Below are positions 1-9,286 of a stretch of DNA of 64,000 nucleotides, one piece after another. Position numbers and translations under genes: made by a program. This DNA comes from Pseudooceanicola marinus (lineage in GTDB: Bacteria > Pseudomonadota > Alphaproteobacteria > Rhodobacterales > Rhodobacteraceae), in contig NZ_JAIVMC010000008.1 in NCBI RefSeq assembly GCF_020177265.1, positions 248,001 to 312,000 on the forward strand. The letters run 5' to 3'. The first letter of the stretch is position 1. Each line of letters starts with the position of its first letter. The notes beneath the pieces are model-generated. The model was not told the DNA's origin and searched no databases. It saw only the letters and a list, made by a program, of their open reading frames with translations.

Positions 1-729
1 CTTCGCCAGTTTCGGCACGTCGCCCTTGGCCAGCCGCTCGGAAATGCCGATGGCGACCAGCGAGCGGATCATCTTGCCGCGCGCGTCGAAGACCGGCACG
101 GCGATGACGGTGACGCCGGAGATATAGCTGCCCTCGTCGACGGCAAAGCCGCGCGTGCGGGCCTCCTCGACCTCCGCCAGCCAGTCCTCGAAGCTGGGCG
201 GGTGATCCCAGACCAGCCGCGCGAACCTTTCCTGCAGGCGGTCGCGGTCCAGCTCGGCGAAGGCTGCGAAGAGGCGCCCGGTGGCGCTGATCAGGGTGGG
301 GAAGCGGCTGCCCATGTCTACCTGCAAGCGGAAGGGCATGTTGGAATGCGACAGGGCCACCACAACCATCTGGTTCGGTTCGGCCAGCTGCGTGGCGATG
401 CCGGTCACGCCGAAATCCTCCGACAGCTGCGACAGGCGCGGCTGCACCAGCGTCGAGAAGGAGTTCTTCTGAAGCGCCGCCCGGGCCAGCGGCAGGATAC
501 CGATTCCCATCGAGTAGCGCTTGGTCTGCGAATCGAATTCCACCAGCCCCTCGTCCTGCAACACCCGCAGGATGTGCAGGCAGGTGGAGGGGATCAGATC
601 CAGCTCGCGCGCCATGGGATTCACCCCCACGGGTTCTGGCGAACGGGCCAGAAACCTCAATATTGCAACGGCCCGCGTCACCGCCGGCACCTGCCGCTTG
701 GTGGTCGTCTTTGCCTCGTCCGTGGTCAC
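1..729 (-). CDS. IclR-family transcriptional regulator, C-terminus cut by window edge
   Basis: An N-terminal winged-helix domain (VTRAVAILRFLARS, then STCLHILRVLQDEGLV, roughly residues 15-80) is followed by an IclR effector-binding domain (QPRLSQLSEDFG, RLQVDMGSRFP, ISATGRLFAAF). This is the order expected of IclR regulators, which usually control one adjacent catabolic operon. I chose the GTG at 729 because an AGGAGG lies five bases upstream; an in-frame ATG at 753 has no visible ribosome site. The gene reads off the left edge, so the last part of the ligand domain is missing. It diverges from the acyl-CoA synthetase/TRAP operon, the most likely target. The ligand is unknown. Confidence 0.9.
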   Translation of the reverse strand, partial: MTTDEAKTTTKRQVPAVTRAVAILRFLARSPEPVGVNPMARELDLIPSTCLHILRVLQDEGLVEFDSQTKRYSMGIGILPLARAALQKNSFSTLVQPRLSQLSEDFGVTGIATQLAEPNQMVVVALSHSNMPFRLQVDMGSRFPTLISATGRLFAAFAELDRDRLQERFARLVWDHPPSFEDWLAEVEEARTRGFAVDEGSYISGVTVIAVPVFDARGKMIRSLVAIGISERLAKGDVPKLAK

Positions 730-770
730 GCCAGCCTCCTGATTTCCCTGCATTTCATTGCCTATATACA

Positions 771-783
771 ATGATATAATCAT
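771..783. promoter_or_regulatory. Inverted repeat in the IclR/acyl-CoA synthetase divergent promoter region
   Basis: ATGAT and ATCAT arms flank a 3-base ATA centre, in an AT-rich patch between the divergent genes. A TTGACA at 785-790 on the plus strand is followed after 18 bases by TAGGCT (809-814), a possible sigma-70 promoter for the catabolic operon. A repeat just upstream of the -35 would suit an IclR-type operator, but the site is short and the assignment is inference. Confidence 0.35.
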
Positions 784-878
784 ATTGACAATAATTCGCC
801 TCGATCCCTAGGCTTGTCAACGAGCCGCCTGATGAAAGTCGGGTCCGGTTCACCGGCACGAGAGGGAGGGGGTTGCGG

Positions 879-2444
879 ATGACGCGGCTGACGGAATTCA
901 CGTCCTACGAGGACGCGCAAAAGCACTACGCCAAGGACAAGCTGTGGGAGCTGTTCGACGGCAGCCGCGAGCGGTTCAACATCGCGCATGAGTGCATCGA
1001 CCGTCATGTCGAAGGCGACGCCGTGGCCCTGCGCATCGCCCATGCCGATGGTCGGGACGAGGTCATCAGCTTTGCCGAGATCGCCCGCCGGTCCTCGCAG
1101 ATCGCGCATTTCCTGACAGAGCAGGGGATCGGCAAGGGCGACCGCGTGGCGGTGATGATCGAGCCCTCGCTGCCCTTCTACTGCGCGCTCTTCGGTGCGA
1201 TGAAGGCGGGCGCGGTGGCGGTGCCGATGTTCACCCTGTTTGGCCCCGACGGCATCCGCCTGCGGGTGGGGGACTGCAATCCGCGGGTCTTCTTCACCAA
1301 TGCCGAAAAGGCCCCCGAGGCGCGCGAGGGCGGGGCCGAGAACGTCATCGCCTGCGACCGCAAGTTTCTGGAAAGCCTGGATCATCTGCCCGCGACCTAT
1401 GATTGGGACACGGCGGGCGACGATCTGGCGGTGCTGCAGTACACCTCCGGCACCACGCGCGCCCTGCCGGCGGCGGTGCGTCACAGCCACCGGTCCATCG
1501 TCACGCTGATGGTGGCCGCGCTTTACGCCACGGGCATCCGGCCCGGCGATCGCTTCTTCTGCCCGTCCTCGCCTGCCTGGGGTCATGGCCTCTGGCACGG
1601 CACCTTGGCGCCGCTGGCCATGGGCGTGTCGACCGGCACCTTCTCGGGCAAGTTCGACGCGGTGCGCCTGTTGAAGGCCCTGCAGGATTTCAAGATCACC
1701 AACCTGACGGCGGCGGCGACGCATTACCGGATGATGCGCAATTCGGGCGAGGCGGAAACCTTCACCTATTGCTTCGACAAGCTGTCCTTCACCGGCGAGC
1801 CCATCGACAGCGAGACGGCGGCCTATGTGGAACGGATCTTCGGCACCAAGGTCCGGTCGATGTACGGCACCACCGAGATCGGCGTGATCATCGCCAACTA
1901 CCCCGGCGCCGATGATCTGGAGGTGCGCGACGGCGCCATGGGCAAGGCCGTGCCGGGCGTCGAGGTCGAGGTGCAACGCGAGGACGGCAGCCGCTGCGAT
2001 CCCGGCGAGACCGGAGAGCTGATGGTCAAGAAGGGGGGCAAGTGGTTCCCCACCAAGGACCTGGGCCGGGTCGACGCCGACGGCTATTTCTACCACGGCG
2101 GCCGCGCCGATGACGTGATCATCTCCGCCGGCTGGACCATCGGCGCGGTCGAGGTCGAGGACGCGATCCTCAGCCACCCCGCCGTGGCCGAATGCGGCGT
2201 CATCGGCAGCCCCGATGCCCTGCGCGGCCAGGTGGTGAAGGCCTTCATCATCCTGAAGGACGGGCAGGAGGGCAGCGACGCCATGACCCGCGCCATCCAG
2301 CAGCACGTCCAGGCGCGTCTCGCCCGCCACGAATATCCCCGCCAGATCGCCTTTGTCACCGAGCTGCCGAAAACCCCGGCCGGCAAGGTGAACCGGAAGA
2401 TCCTGCGCGACCGCAATGCAGAAACACTGGCCGCCGCCGACTGA
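879..2444 (+). CDS. AMP-forming acyl-CoA synthetase (acid:CoA ligase)
   Basis: 521 residues of the ANL superfamily, which activates a carboxylic acid with ATP and CoA through an acyl-adenylate. Visible core motifs: the P-loop region TSGTTRALPAAV (about 189-200), MYGTTEIG (A5), a GRADDVIISAGW hinge region (A8), and the C-terminal catalytic lysine in TPAGKVNRK. The P-loop departs from the usual TSGTTGxPKG: it has an extra residue and no lysine. The ATG at 879 follows a GGGAGGGGG at 864-872. It leads an operon with a hot-dog dehydratase and a TRAP transporter, so it probably activates the acid imported by that transporter. The substrate cannot be read from sequence. Confidence 0.88.
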   Translation: MTRLTEFTSYEDAQKHYAKDKLWELFDGSRERFNIAHECIDRHVEGDAVALRIAHADGRDEVISFAEIARRSSQIAHFLTEQGIGKGDRVAVMIEPSLPFYCALFGAMKAGAVAVPMFTLFGPDGIRLRVGDCNPRVFFTNAEKAPEAREGGAENVIACDRKFLESLDHLPATYDWDTAGDDLAVLQYTSGTTRALPAAVRHSHRSIVTLMVAALYATGIRPGDRFFCPSSPAWGHGLWHGTLAPLAMGVSTGTFSGKFDAVRLLKALQDFKITNLTAAATHYRMMRNSGEAETFTYCFDKLSFTGEPIDSETAAYVERIFGTKVRSMYGTTEIGVIIANYPGADDLEVRDGAMGKAVPGVEVEVQREDGSRCDPGETGELMVKKGGKWFPTKDLGRVDADGYFYHGGRADDVIISAGWTIGAVEVEDAILSHPAVAECGVIGSPDALRGQVVKAFIILKDGQEGSDAMTRAIQQHVQARLARHEYPRQIAFVTELPKTPAGKVNRKILRDRNAETLAAAD

Positions 2445-2473
2445 GCGACGCCACATCTTTGGAGGAGAGAAAA

Positions 2474-3610
2474 ATGAACGACATGACACGGAAGTTTCCG
2501 AAGATCACGGAGGAGGGCCTCGACGATCTTCGCAAGCGCATCGGTGTGAAGATCGAACGCACGGTCGAGCCCTGGTGCTATGAGGCGACCCGCGACAACA
2601 TTCGCCACTACGCCCACGGCATCGGCGACGACAATCCGCTGTGGTGTGATCCCGAATACGCCAAGACGACGAAATACGGCGACGTCATCGCGCTGCCCAG
2701 TTTCCTTTTTGCCACCAGCCGCATCATCTCGGGCTACGTCGGTGGTCTGCCGGGCGTGCATGCCATGTGGTCGGGGGCCAACTGGACCTGGCACAAGCCC
2801 ATCATGCGCAACACCGAGTTCCGCACAGAGGCCTATCTGAAAGACCTGGTCGAGCATCAGACCCGCTTTGCCGGGAAGGCCGTGCAGCAGATCTATCACG
2901 TCGATTTCTTCGACGCGAAGACCGGCGACATGCTGGCCGAGGCCGACAGCTGGTGCTTCCGCACCGACCGCGACGCGGCGCGCGAGAACGGCACCAAGTA
3001 CACCGAGGCCAAGGAGAAGGGCCGCCGCGTCTGGACCGAGGAAGAACTGCAGGAATACTACAAGTACTACGAGCAGGAAGAGATCCGCGGCGCCGAAACC
3101 CGCTACTGGGACGATGTGGTCGAGGGGGATGAACTGCCCACGATGGTCAAGGGCCCGATGACCGCGACTGGCTTCATCGCCTATGCGCAAGGGTGGGGCG
3201 GTCTTTACATCCGCGCCAACAAGCTGGCCTGGCAGCTGCAGCAGAAACACCCCTCGGCGGGGATCAAGAACCGCTTCGGCATCCCCGATTGCCCCGAGCG
3301 GGTGCACTGGGAGGAGGAGTTTGCCCTCGAAGTGGGCGCGCCCGGCGCCTATGACTATGGGCCGGAGCGGACCTCCTGGCTGACGCATCAGGTGACCAAC
3401 TGGATGGGCGATGACGGCTTCCTGCGCCAGGCGAAATGCCAGGTGCGCCGGCACAACCCGGAAGGGGACATCATCCTGATCCACGGTACGGTGGTGCGCA
3501 AGTTCGAGGAGGATGGCCGCTACCTGCTGGAGATCCGCCAGCAGGCGGAACAGCAGGACGGAGAGCTGTCCGCCGCCGGCTCGGCCATCGTCGAGCTTCC
3601 GAAACGCTAG
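2474..3610 (+). CDS. MaoC/FAS1-like double hot-dog dehydratase (enoyl-CoA hydratase-like)
   Basis: 378 residues with two hot-dog folds expected. The N-terminal half carries the FAS1-type dehydratase pattern (HYAHGIGDDNPLWCDPEYA, then YGDVIALPSFLFA, about residues 45-85). The second half (about 205-378) is a MaoC-like unit (DVVEGDELPTMVKGPMT). The usual hydratase H after DDNP is replaced by W/C in the first repeat. The start follows GGAGGAGAG, 29 bases after the ligase stop, so both are cotranscribed. Likely role: hydration or dehydration of the CoA thioester made by the upstream ligase. The exact reaction is inferred from family and context. Confidence 0.78.
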   Translation: MNDMTRKFPKITEEGLDDLRKRIGVKIERTVEPWCYEATRDNIRHYAHGIGDDNPLWCDPEYAKTTKYGDVIALPSFLFATSRIISGYVGGLPGVHAMWSGANWTWHKPIMRNTEFRTEAYLKDLVEHQTRFAGKAVQQIYHVDFFDAKTGDMLAEADSWCFRTDRDAARENGTKYTEAKEKGRRVWTEEELQEYYKYYEQEEIRGAETRYWDDVVEGDELPTMVKGPMTATGFIAYAQGWGGLYIRANKLAWQLQQKHPSAGIKNRFGIPDCPERVHWEEEFALEVGAPGAYDYGPERTSWLTHQVTNWMGDDGFLRQAKCQVRRHNPEGDIILIHGTVVRKFEEDGRYLLEIRQQAEQQDGELSAAGSAIVELPKR

Positions 3611-3662
3611 GGGGGCCGGCCCTTCGGGGCCGCCGTCCGCGTCAACCAACTGGGAGGTAAGG

Positions 3663-4151
3663 TTGAACGTCTTCGGTATCATCTTGTCTAAACTGGAGGA
3701 CATCCTGCATCTTGCCGGGTGCCTCTGCCTGATCGTCGTCGTCGCCCTGATCAACGCGGACATCCTGCTGCGTGTGGTGTTCAACCACCCGGTGCAGTTC
3801 CAGTTCGAGTTCACCGAGCTCTACCTGATGCCCGCGCTGGCCTGTCTGTCCCTGTCGCGGGTCTTCCGCGACGGCGGACACCTGGCGCTCGACTTCGTTC
3901 CCGATCACCTGCCCGGATGGTTCGGCAAGGTCGTGGCGCATCTGCGCCTGCTCTTGCCGGCGGCCTTCTTCGCCGCCGTCACCTACATGTCCGGGGCGTT
4001 CGCGCTTCATGCCTTCGCGCAGGGAGACGTGGAGTTCGGGGTGGTCGATTGGCCGCTCGGGTGGGCCTACATCGTCGTGCCTCTGGGCTGCGGCGTGCTG
4101 GTCCTGCGGCTGCTCTATGACGCCATGGGAGGACAGGCGTCGACGGAGTGA
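3663..4151 (+). CDS. TRAP transporter small permease (DctQ family)
   Basis: 162 residues with four predicted membrane helices (around 14-36, 47-68, 86-108 and 128-150) and the DctQ-like stretch FEFTELYLMPALACLSLS after helix 2. The best start is TTG 3663, four bases after GGAGGT; no closer ATG is in frame. The protein pairs with the large permease encoded two genes downstream to form the inner-membrane part of a sodium-driven TRAP importer. A short GC hairpin lies in the 52-base gap after the dehydratase gene, which may tune expression between enzymes and transporter. Confidence 0.85.
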   Translation: MNVFGIILSKLEDILHLAGCLCLIVVVALINADILLRVVFNHPVQFQFEFTELYLMPALACLSLSRVFRDGGHLALDFVPDHLPGWFGKVVAHLRLLLPAAFFAAVTYMSGAFALHAFAQGDVEFGVVDWPLGWAYIVVPLGCGVLVLRLLYDAMGGQASTE

Positions 4152-4183
4152 ACCCGGCAACATTTCTTTGGGAGGAGAAGACA

Positions 4184-5185
4184 ATGACCATGATGACAAA
4201 GGCACTGGCCGCCCTGGGCGGCGTGATGACCCTGGCCGCCAACCCGGCGCTGGCGGAAACGCTGAGCCTGGGCGATTTCCAGTCGACCAGCCATATCGTG
4301 TCGGTGGAGGGCACGACGAAATGGATGGCCGCCGTCGAGGAGGCGACGGGGGGCGAGGTGACCTTCGATCACTTCCCCTCGCAGCAGGCGGCGAAGTCGA
4401 AGGCGCAGCTGGATGCGGTGAACTCCGGCATCCTGGATGCGGCCCTGCTGGGGGCGCTTTACCATTCCGAAACGCTGCCGCTGAACTCCGTCGTGGGCCT
4501 GCCGGGCTACTACGGCACGGCCGTGGAAGGCACCCGCGCGGTGCAGGCCCTGCTGAAGGAGGGCCCGCTGCGCGACGAGCTGCTGGCCGCGGGCGTCACG
4601 CCGATCTTCGGCTTCGTCCTGCCGCCCTACCAGGTGCTGGCCAAGACCCGTCTGGGCATGCCTGCCGACTGGGACGCGCTGGACATCCGCACCTCGGGCG
4701 CCACGCAGGCGATGACCGCGCGCAGCCTCGGCGGTGTCGGCATCTCGATCCCCGGGCCGGAGGTCTACACGGCCGTCGAACGTGGCCGGCTCGACGCGGT
4801 GCTGTTCCCGCTGGCCTCGGTGCCGGGCTACAAGCTGAACGAGGTGGTCAGCCATATCTCCACCAACGGGTCGTTCGGCGGCTACAGCTTCGTCATGGTG
4901 GTGCGCAGCGACCTTTTCGACGGCCTGTCGCCCGAGGTGCAGGAGGCGATGATCACCGCCGGTGACGAGATTGCGGTCCACGTGGCCCAGGCCCAGGACG
5001 ACAGCGTGGATGATCTGATCCAGCAATGGACCGACGAGGGCATCGACACCTACAGCTTTACCGAAGAGGAACTGGCGACCCTGCGCGACGGCATGGCGCC
5101 GGTGACCGAGGACTGGGTGAGCCGCATGGGCGGCGAGGCCGCGCAAGAGGTCCTCGACCTCTACCAGGCCGCGATGAGCGAGTAA
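4184..5185 (+). CDS. TRAP transporter periplasmic substrate-binding protein (DctP family)
   Basis: 333 residues with a clear signal peptide (cleavage likely after ANPALA, residue 24), so periplasmic. The DctP fold is seen in YQVLAKTRLGMPADWDALDIRTSG; the arginine in DIRTSG is the position that normally binds the substrate carboxylate. It starts 7 bases after GGAGGAGAA. It sits between the small and large permease genes, an ordinary TRAP arrangement. The ligand is probably the organic acid activated by the upstream ligase; it is not the classical C4-dicarboxylate type by motif. Confidence 0.87.
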   Translation: MTMMTKALAALGGVMTLAANPALAETLSLGDFQSTSHIVSVEGTTKWMAAVEEATGGEVTFDHFPSQQAAKSKAQLDAVNSGILDAALLGALYHSETLPLNSVVGLPGYYGTAVEGTRAVQALLKEGPLRDELLAAGVTPIFGFVLPPYQVLAKTRLGMPADWDALDIRTSGATQAMTARSLGGVGISIPGPEVYTAVERGRLDAVLFPLASVPGYKLNEVVSHISTNGSFGGYSFVMVVRSDLFDGLSPEVQEAMITAGDEIAVHVAQAQDDSVDDLIQQWTDEGIDTYSFTEEELATLRDGMAPVTEDWVSRMGGEAAQEVLDLYQAAMSE

Positions 5186-5270
5186 TCGCGCCCGCCTTCA
5201 CCCTTTCGACGGAGCATGGCGGCCGGACCTGCGGGCCCGGCTGCCTCACTCAAGGGCTTGCCTTCGCACC

Positions 5271-6560
5271 ATGCTGACTTTCTTCGCCATTCTCCTGCTG
5301 CTGGCCGTGCTGATGGCCTTTCGCGTGCCGATCGCCTTTGCCATGGGCATCACCGGCTTCCTCGGGCTGTCCCTGCAACTGGGGCTGAAACCCGCGCTGG
5401 CCGTGCTGGAACGCAGCTTCTTCGACAGTTCCGCCAGTTTCATCCTGGTGGCGATCCCGCTGTTCATCCTGATGGCCGAATTGCTGACCTTCGGTGACGT
5501 GACCCGCCGGGCGATCCTGGCCTGCCAGGGCTGGCTGGGCCACGTGAAGGGCGGGCTGGCCATGGCCACCGTGGGCGCCTCGGTGATCCTAGCGGCGCTG
5601 GTCGGCAGCTCGACCGCCTCGACCGCCGCCATGGCCTCCTCGGCCTACCCGGAGATGCGGTCGCACAACTATTCCCGCCGTCTGGCCGCTGCCGTGGTCT
5701 CGGTCGGTGGGACGCTGGCCGTGGTGGTGCCGCCCTCCATCGTGCTTGTGGTCTACGGCGTGCTGACCGAGACCTCGATCGGCAAGCTGTTCATCGCGGG
5801 GATCGTGCCGGGCCTGCTGACGGCGACGGGCCTGGCCATCGTGATCAAGCTGATCGCCCATACCACCGACCAGGCCCCGGCGGGGGAGCCCTTCGAGCTG
5901 AAGCGCGCGGTCAAGGCCAGCCGCCACGTGCTGCCGATGATCGTGCTGATGGTGCTGGTGATCGGCTCGATCTACGGCGGCATCGCCTCGCCCTCGGAGG
6001 CGGCGGCGCTTGGCGTCATGGGCTCGTTGATCATCGTGCTGCTGCAACGCACGATCAGCTTCGCCACATTCAACCGCTCGGTGTCCGGCGCGATCCGGGC
6101 CACGGTGATGATCGTGGCCATCGTGGCCTGTTCGGCGATCTTTTCGAACTACCTGGCCTTCACCCGGATCACCCACGCCCTGCTGGAGTTCGTGGCGGAG
6201 ACGGAGATGTCGCGCACCACGATCATGGCGATCATCATCCTGGCGTTGCTGGTGATGGGGATGTTCATGGACCAGCTGGCGATCCTGTCGCTGGCCATGC
6301 CGCTGGCCTTCCCGACCGCCATGGCGCTGGATTTCGATCCCGTCTGGTTCGGCATCGTGGTCACCAAGACGGTGGAGATCGGGTTGCTGACGCCGCCCCT
6401 CGGGCTGAACGCCTATGTGGCGGCGGGGCAGACCGGGGTGCCGCTGAAGACGATCTTCCGCGGCATCCTGCCCTTCGTCGCGATGGAGATCCTGGTGCTT
6501 CTGCTTCTGCTGCTGGTGCCGCAGATCACGCTTTGGCTGCCGGGGCTGATGCTGCGCTGA
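5271..6560 (+). CDS. TRAP transporter large permease (DctM family)
   Basis: 429 residues, about a dozen membrane segments, the usual DctM length. Typical features: a start inside the first helix (MLTFFAILLLLAVLMAFRVP), the glycine/serine-rich SSTASTAAMAS near residue 120, a PPSIVLVVYG motif, and the LTPPLGLNAYVA motif near the C-terminus. The gap to the binding-protein gene is 85 bases, with a GC hairpin (GCCGG/CCGGC arms) around 5220-5250, and no strong ribosome site precedes the ATG. Low relative translation of the permease would fit the stoichiometry of TRAP systems. Confidence 0.88.
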   Translation: MLTFFAILLLLAVLMAFRVPIAFAMGITGFLGLSLQLGLKPALAVLERSFFDSSASFILVAIPLFILMAELLTFGDVTRRAILACQGWLGHVKGGLAMATVGASVILAALVGSSTASTAAMASSAYPEMRSHNYSRRLAAAVVSVGGTLAVVVPPSIVLVVYGVLTETSIGKLFIAGIVPGLLTATGLAIVIKLIAHTTDQAPAGEPFELKRAVKASRHVLPMIVLMVLVIGSIYGGIASPSEAAALGVMGSLIIVLLQRTISFATFNRSVSGAIRATVMIVAIVACSAIFSNYLAFTRITHALLEFVAETEMSRTTIMAIIILALLVMGMFMDQLAILSLAMPLAFPTAMALDFDPVWFGIVVTKTVEIGLLTPPLGLNAYVAAGQTGVPLKTIFRGILPFVAMEILVLLLLLLVPQITLWLPGLMLR

Positions 6561-6602
6561 TCAGCAGGCGGTCGGGGCAGGGGCATCGCGCTCCTGCCTC
6601 GG

Positions 6603-8567
6603 TCAGTGCAGCCGTCCGGCGGCCGGGCGCCGTGGCGCCGCCTTGTCGGACAGCGCCGGCGGCGGGGCCGCAGGCAGCCCGTCGCGCCGGTCGGTCGGTC
6701 GGTCCTCCGAGGGCGTCGCGGGCAGGCTCAATCGCACGATCAACCCGCGCCCCGGCGCATCCAGCAGCTCCACCCGGCCACCGCGGCGGTCGGCGATCTT
6801 GGCGATGAAGGCCAGCCCCAGGCCTGTGCCGCCACCCTTTTCCTGGCTCTTGCCCGTGCGCAGCGGCAGCAGCACCTTGGGTTTCATGGCGTCCGGGATG
6901 CCGGGGCCGTCGTCCTGCAACTCGATCCGGAACAGGCTGTCATCGCGGGTGACACGGATCACCAGGGTGCCGGTCCGCCGGTCATGGTGACGGATCGCAT
7001 TCTGCAGCATGTTGCGCAGGGCGATCTCGAACTCGACCATGACGCAGTGGATCACGGCCAGGTCGATCTCCTGCCGCAGGGTGAACCCCTCGGGCAGGGT
7101 GCAGGTGCGCAGCACCCGGTCGATCACCTCGCCGGGGGCGAAGCTTTCGGGCAGGCTGCGTTCGCGGCCCAGGAGCGAATATTTCAGCAGCCCGTCGACC
7201 AGATCCTCCAGCCGCTCGGCCTGGTTGGTGATCTCGTGCAGGTGATCGCAAAGCTCGGGGCCCAGATCCGGGGCGTCGTCCTCGATGAAGGTGGGCAGGA
7301 TGCGCAGGGCCCGCAGAGGCGTTTTCAGGTCATGGGCGGCGGCGCGGGCAAAACTTTCGAGGTCGGCGTTCGAGCGCTGCAGCTCGGTGTTGGTGTCCTC
7401 CAGCTCGGCGCGCGCTTTCTGTTCCATCTCCAGCGCGGTTTCCAGGTCACGGGTCATGCCGTTGAAGGCCTGGCCCAGGATCGCCAGTTCGTCGTCGCCC
7501 TGCGTGGCAACCGTGATGCCGCGGTCACCCGCACTGATGCTGCGCGCAGCCCGGGTGATGTGATCGAGGCGGCGGGCGACCCGGTTCAGCACCGCCCAGA
7601 TCAGGGCGCAGGCCAGGGCGGCGATCAGCCCGGCGGTGCCGGCCAGGGTCAGGAAATCCCGGCGCACCAGGGTTGCCAGCAGGTTTTCGGGGACACTGGC
7701 CATGACCAGCCAGCGTTGCCGGGTGGCGTCCCCGAGCGACACCCACTGATAGGCCGCCAGGGCAGGCGCCGCCCAGGGCGCACCGCTCGGTTCCAGCCGC
7801 AGAAAGCCGGGGGCGGCCGACAGGGTGGCGGGCACCAGGTCGAACTCGGCCCGGGCGCCGGTCCCGGTGCCCCGTTCTAGGCCGAAGGTCTGGGCGGGGT
7901 CGGGGTGCAGCAGGTAAGTGCCATCGGGCCGCATGATCCGCAGCTCCGTCTCGCCGACGTGCGCCGCCGGCAGGATCTTCGACCCGTCGAGGTTCAGAAC
8001 CAGCAGGCCGACGCGCTGTCCCCGACCGTCGAAGACCGACATCATCAGGCGCAGGGTGGGGGTCAGGGGATACTGGATCTCGCCAAACTCGCGGTTGGGC
8101 TCCAGCGCCGACAGTCCGACCTCGCCTGGGGCAAGCGTCAGCGCCTGTTCCACGTAGGCGCGGCCCGACTTGTCCTGAAGATCGGCCTCGGGGATGACCC
8201 GGGCCTGTCCCGCCACCCGGTCGACGCGCAGCCTTTCCTGGCCGCCGGTGTCTAGGAACCGCACCTGGAGGATCTGCGGGTGATTGGCGGCCAGGACCGC
8301 AAAGCGGTCCGTCAGATCCTCCGCCGCCCCCTCTTCCAGGAAGCGGTGCATTGCCGGCCCGCCCGCCAGGCGTCGGAGCAGGTGCTGCGAGGCGTCGATC
8401 CGGGTGCGGATGGCGCTGACCTTGGCTGTGACCTCGGCCGCCAGCGATTCTTCCAGATGCTGCCGCAGCAGGTCGCGATGGTTGGCTCCGATGATCCCCA
8501 CCAGAAACAGCGTGACAACGATCAGGGCGCCGATCGTGATGAGCTGGGCACGGGTGGCGAGCCGCAT
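6603..8567 (-). CDS. Membrane sensor histidine kinase with periplasmic sensor, HAMP and HisKA/HATPase
   Basis: 654 residues. Transmembrane helices at about 9-28 and 305-328 bracket a periplasmic double-Cache/PDC-like sensor region. A HAMP linker (about 330-380) and a short coiled coil follow. The phosphoacceptor is His412 in AAAHDLKTPLRAL. The ATPase has an N-box (MLQNAIRHH, near 520), G1 (DDGPGIP, near 553) and G2 (GTGLGLAFI, near 582). A proline-rich C-terminal tail follows the kinase. Its ATG is only three bases after the stop of the response regulator gene, so they form one transcript and a cognate pair. The stimulus is unknown. Confidence 0.9.
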   Translation of the reverse strand: MRLATRAQLITIGALIVVTLFLVGIIGANHRDLLRQHLEESLAAEVTAKVSAIRTRIDASQHLLRRLAGGPAMHRFLEEGAAEDLTDRFAVLAANHPQILQVRFLDTGGQERLRVDRVAGQARVIPEADLQDKSGRAYVEQALTLAPGEVGLSALEPNREFGEIQYPLTPTLRLMMSVFDGRGQRVGLLVLNLDGSKILPAAHVGETELRIMRPDGTYLLHPDPAQTFGLERGTGTGARAEFDLVPATLSAAPGFLRLEPSGAPWAAPALAAYQWVSLGDATRQRWLVMASVPENLLATLVRRDFLTLAGTAGLIAALACALIWAVLNRVARRLDHITRAARSISAGDRGITVATQGDDELAILGQAFNGMTRDLETALEMEQKARAELEDTNTELQRSNADLESFARAAAHDLKTPLRALRILPTFIEDDAPDLGPELCDHLHEITNQAERLEDLVDGLLKYSLLGRERSLPESFAPGEVIDRVLRTCTLPEGFTLRQEIDLAVIHCVMVEFEIALRNMLQNAIRHHDRRTGTLVIRVTRDDSLFRIELQDDGPGIPDAMKPKVLLPLRTGKSQEKGGGTGLGLAFIAKIADRRGGRVELLDAPGRGLIVRLSLPATPSEDRPTDRRDGLPAAPPPALSDKAAPRRPAAGRLH

Positions 8568-8570
8568 GGG

Positions 8571-9029
8571 TCAGACCTGCGCCGGTTGCGACGGATGCGG
8601 CAGGTCGACCTGGGCGAGGTAGTCGTTCAGCAATTTCAGCTTCGGCCGGAAGTCGCTGAAATCCGAGGTTTTGGTCATGTAGCCCGCCACGTTCAGCTCA
8701 TAGGCGCGCTGCACATCGGCGGAGGCGGCGGAGGTGGTCATCACGAAGACCAGGTGGTCGCGCAGCGTCTCGTCCTTGCGCATCGCCTCCAGCAGTTCGA
8801 ACCCCGTCATGTTGGGCATGTTCAGGTCCAGCACGATCAGCGCCGGGCGCGGCCCCGGGTCCTGGCCCCGTTGCAGGCGGCGAAGCCGCTCCAGCGCCTC
8901 CAGCCCGTCGGAGGCGACCTCGATCCGGGCGTTCAGGGCCACCGACTGCGCGGCGCGCTCGAAGATCTTCACGTCGATCCGGCTGTCCTCGACCAGAAGG
9001 ACGCTTGGTGTCTCATGCCCCTCCGTCAT
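8571..9029 (-). CDS. Single-domain response regulator (Rcp1-like receiver)
   Basis: 152 residues made only of a receiver domain: acidic pocket VEDS (13-17 region), phosphoacceptor Asp68 in VLDLNMP, the Thr/Ser in VMTTSA and a lysine in GYMTKTSD. No DNA-binding or enzyme output is present. It probably acts by protein contact or phosphorelay. The ATG at 9029 has GGAGGA upstream at good spacing; an ATG at 9047 lacks one. It is first in a two-gene operon with the histidine kinase. Confidence 0.9.
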   Translation of the reverse strand: MTEGHETPSVLLVEDSRIDVKIFERAAQSVALNARIEVASDGLEALERLRRLQRGQDPGPRPALIVLDLNMPNMTGFELLEAMRKDETLRDHLVFVMTTSAASADVQRAYELNVAGYMTKTSDFSDFRPKLKLLNDYLAQVDLPHPSQPAQV

Positions 9030-9286
9030 CGCTGTCCTCCGATCCATGGTGCTTCCCGAGGAAAGGGAAAAAGGCTGAAAGCTTCGTTACGGCGGGGCGG
9101 TGGCGAAGTTCGCATTCGACGCAATTTGCGGGACGGGCAGGGCAGAGGCGCAGGGCGGGCTGTGCGGTGACGTCGCGCCGCTGTGCTTTGCCTTTGTCTC
9201 TTCGTTGCTATCTGTTGGGGGCGACCTGTCCGGGCGATCCGTCGCGACACGGCGGCGGGCCCCGGGGTGAAGTGAAGGAGAACCTC

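Noticed and set aside
780-2489. 569-codon minus-strand frame over the acyl-CoA synthetase gene
   Set aside because: Same cause: antisense of a recognised gene, with no family resemblance.
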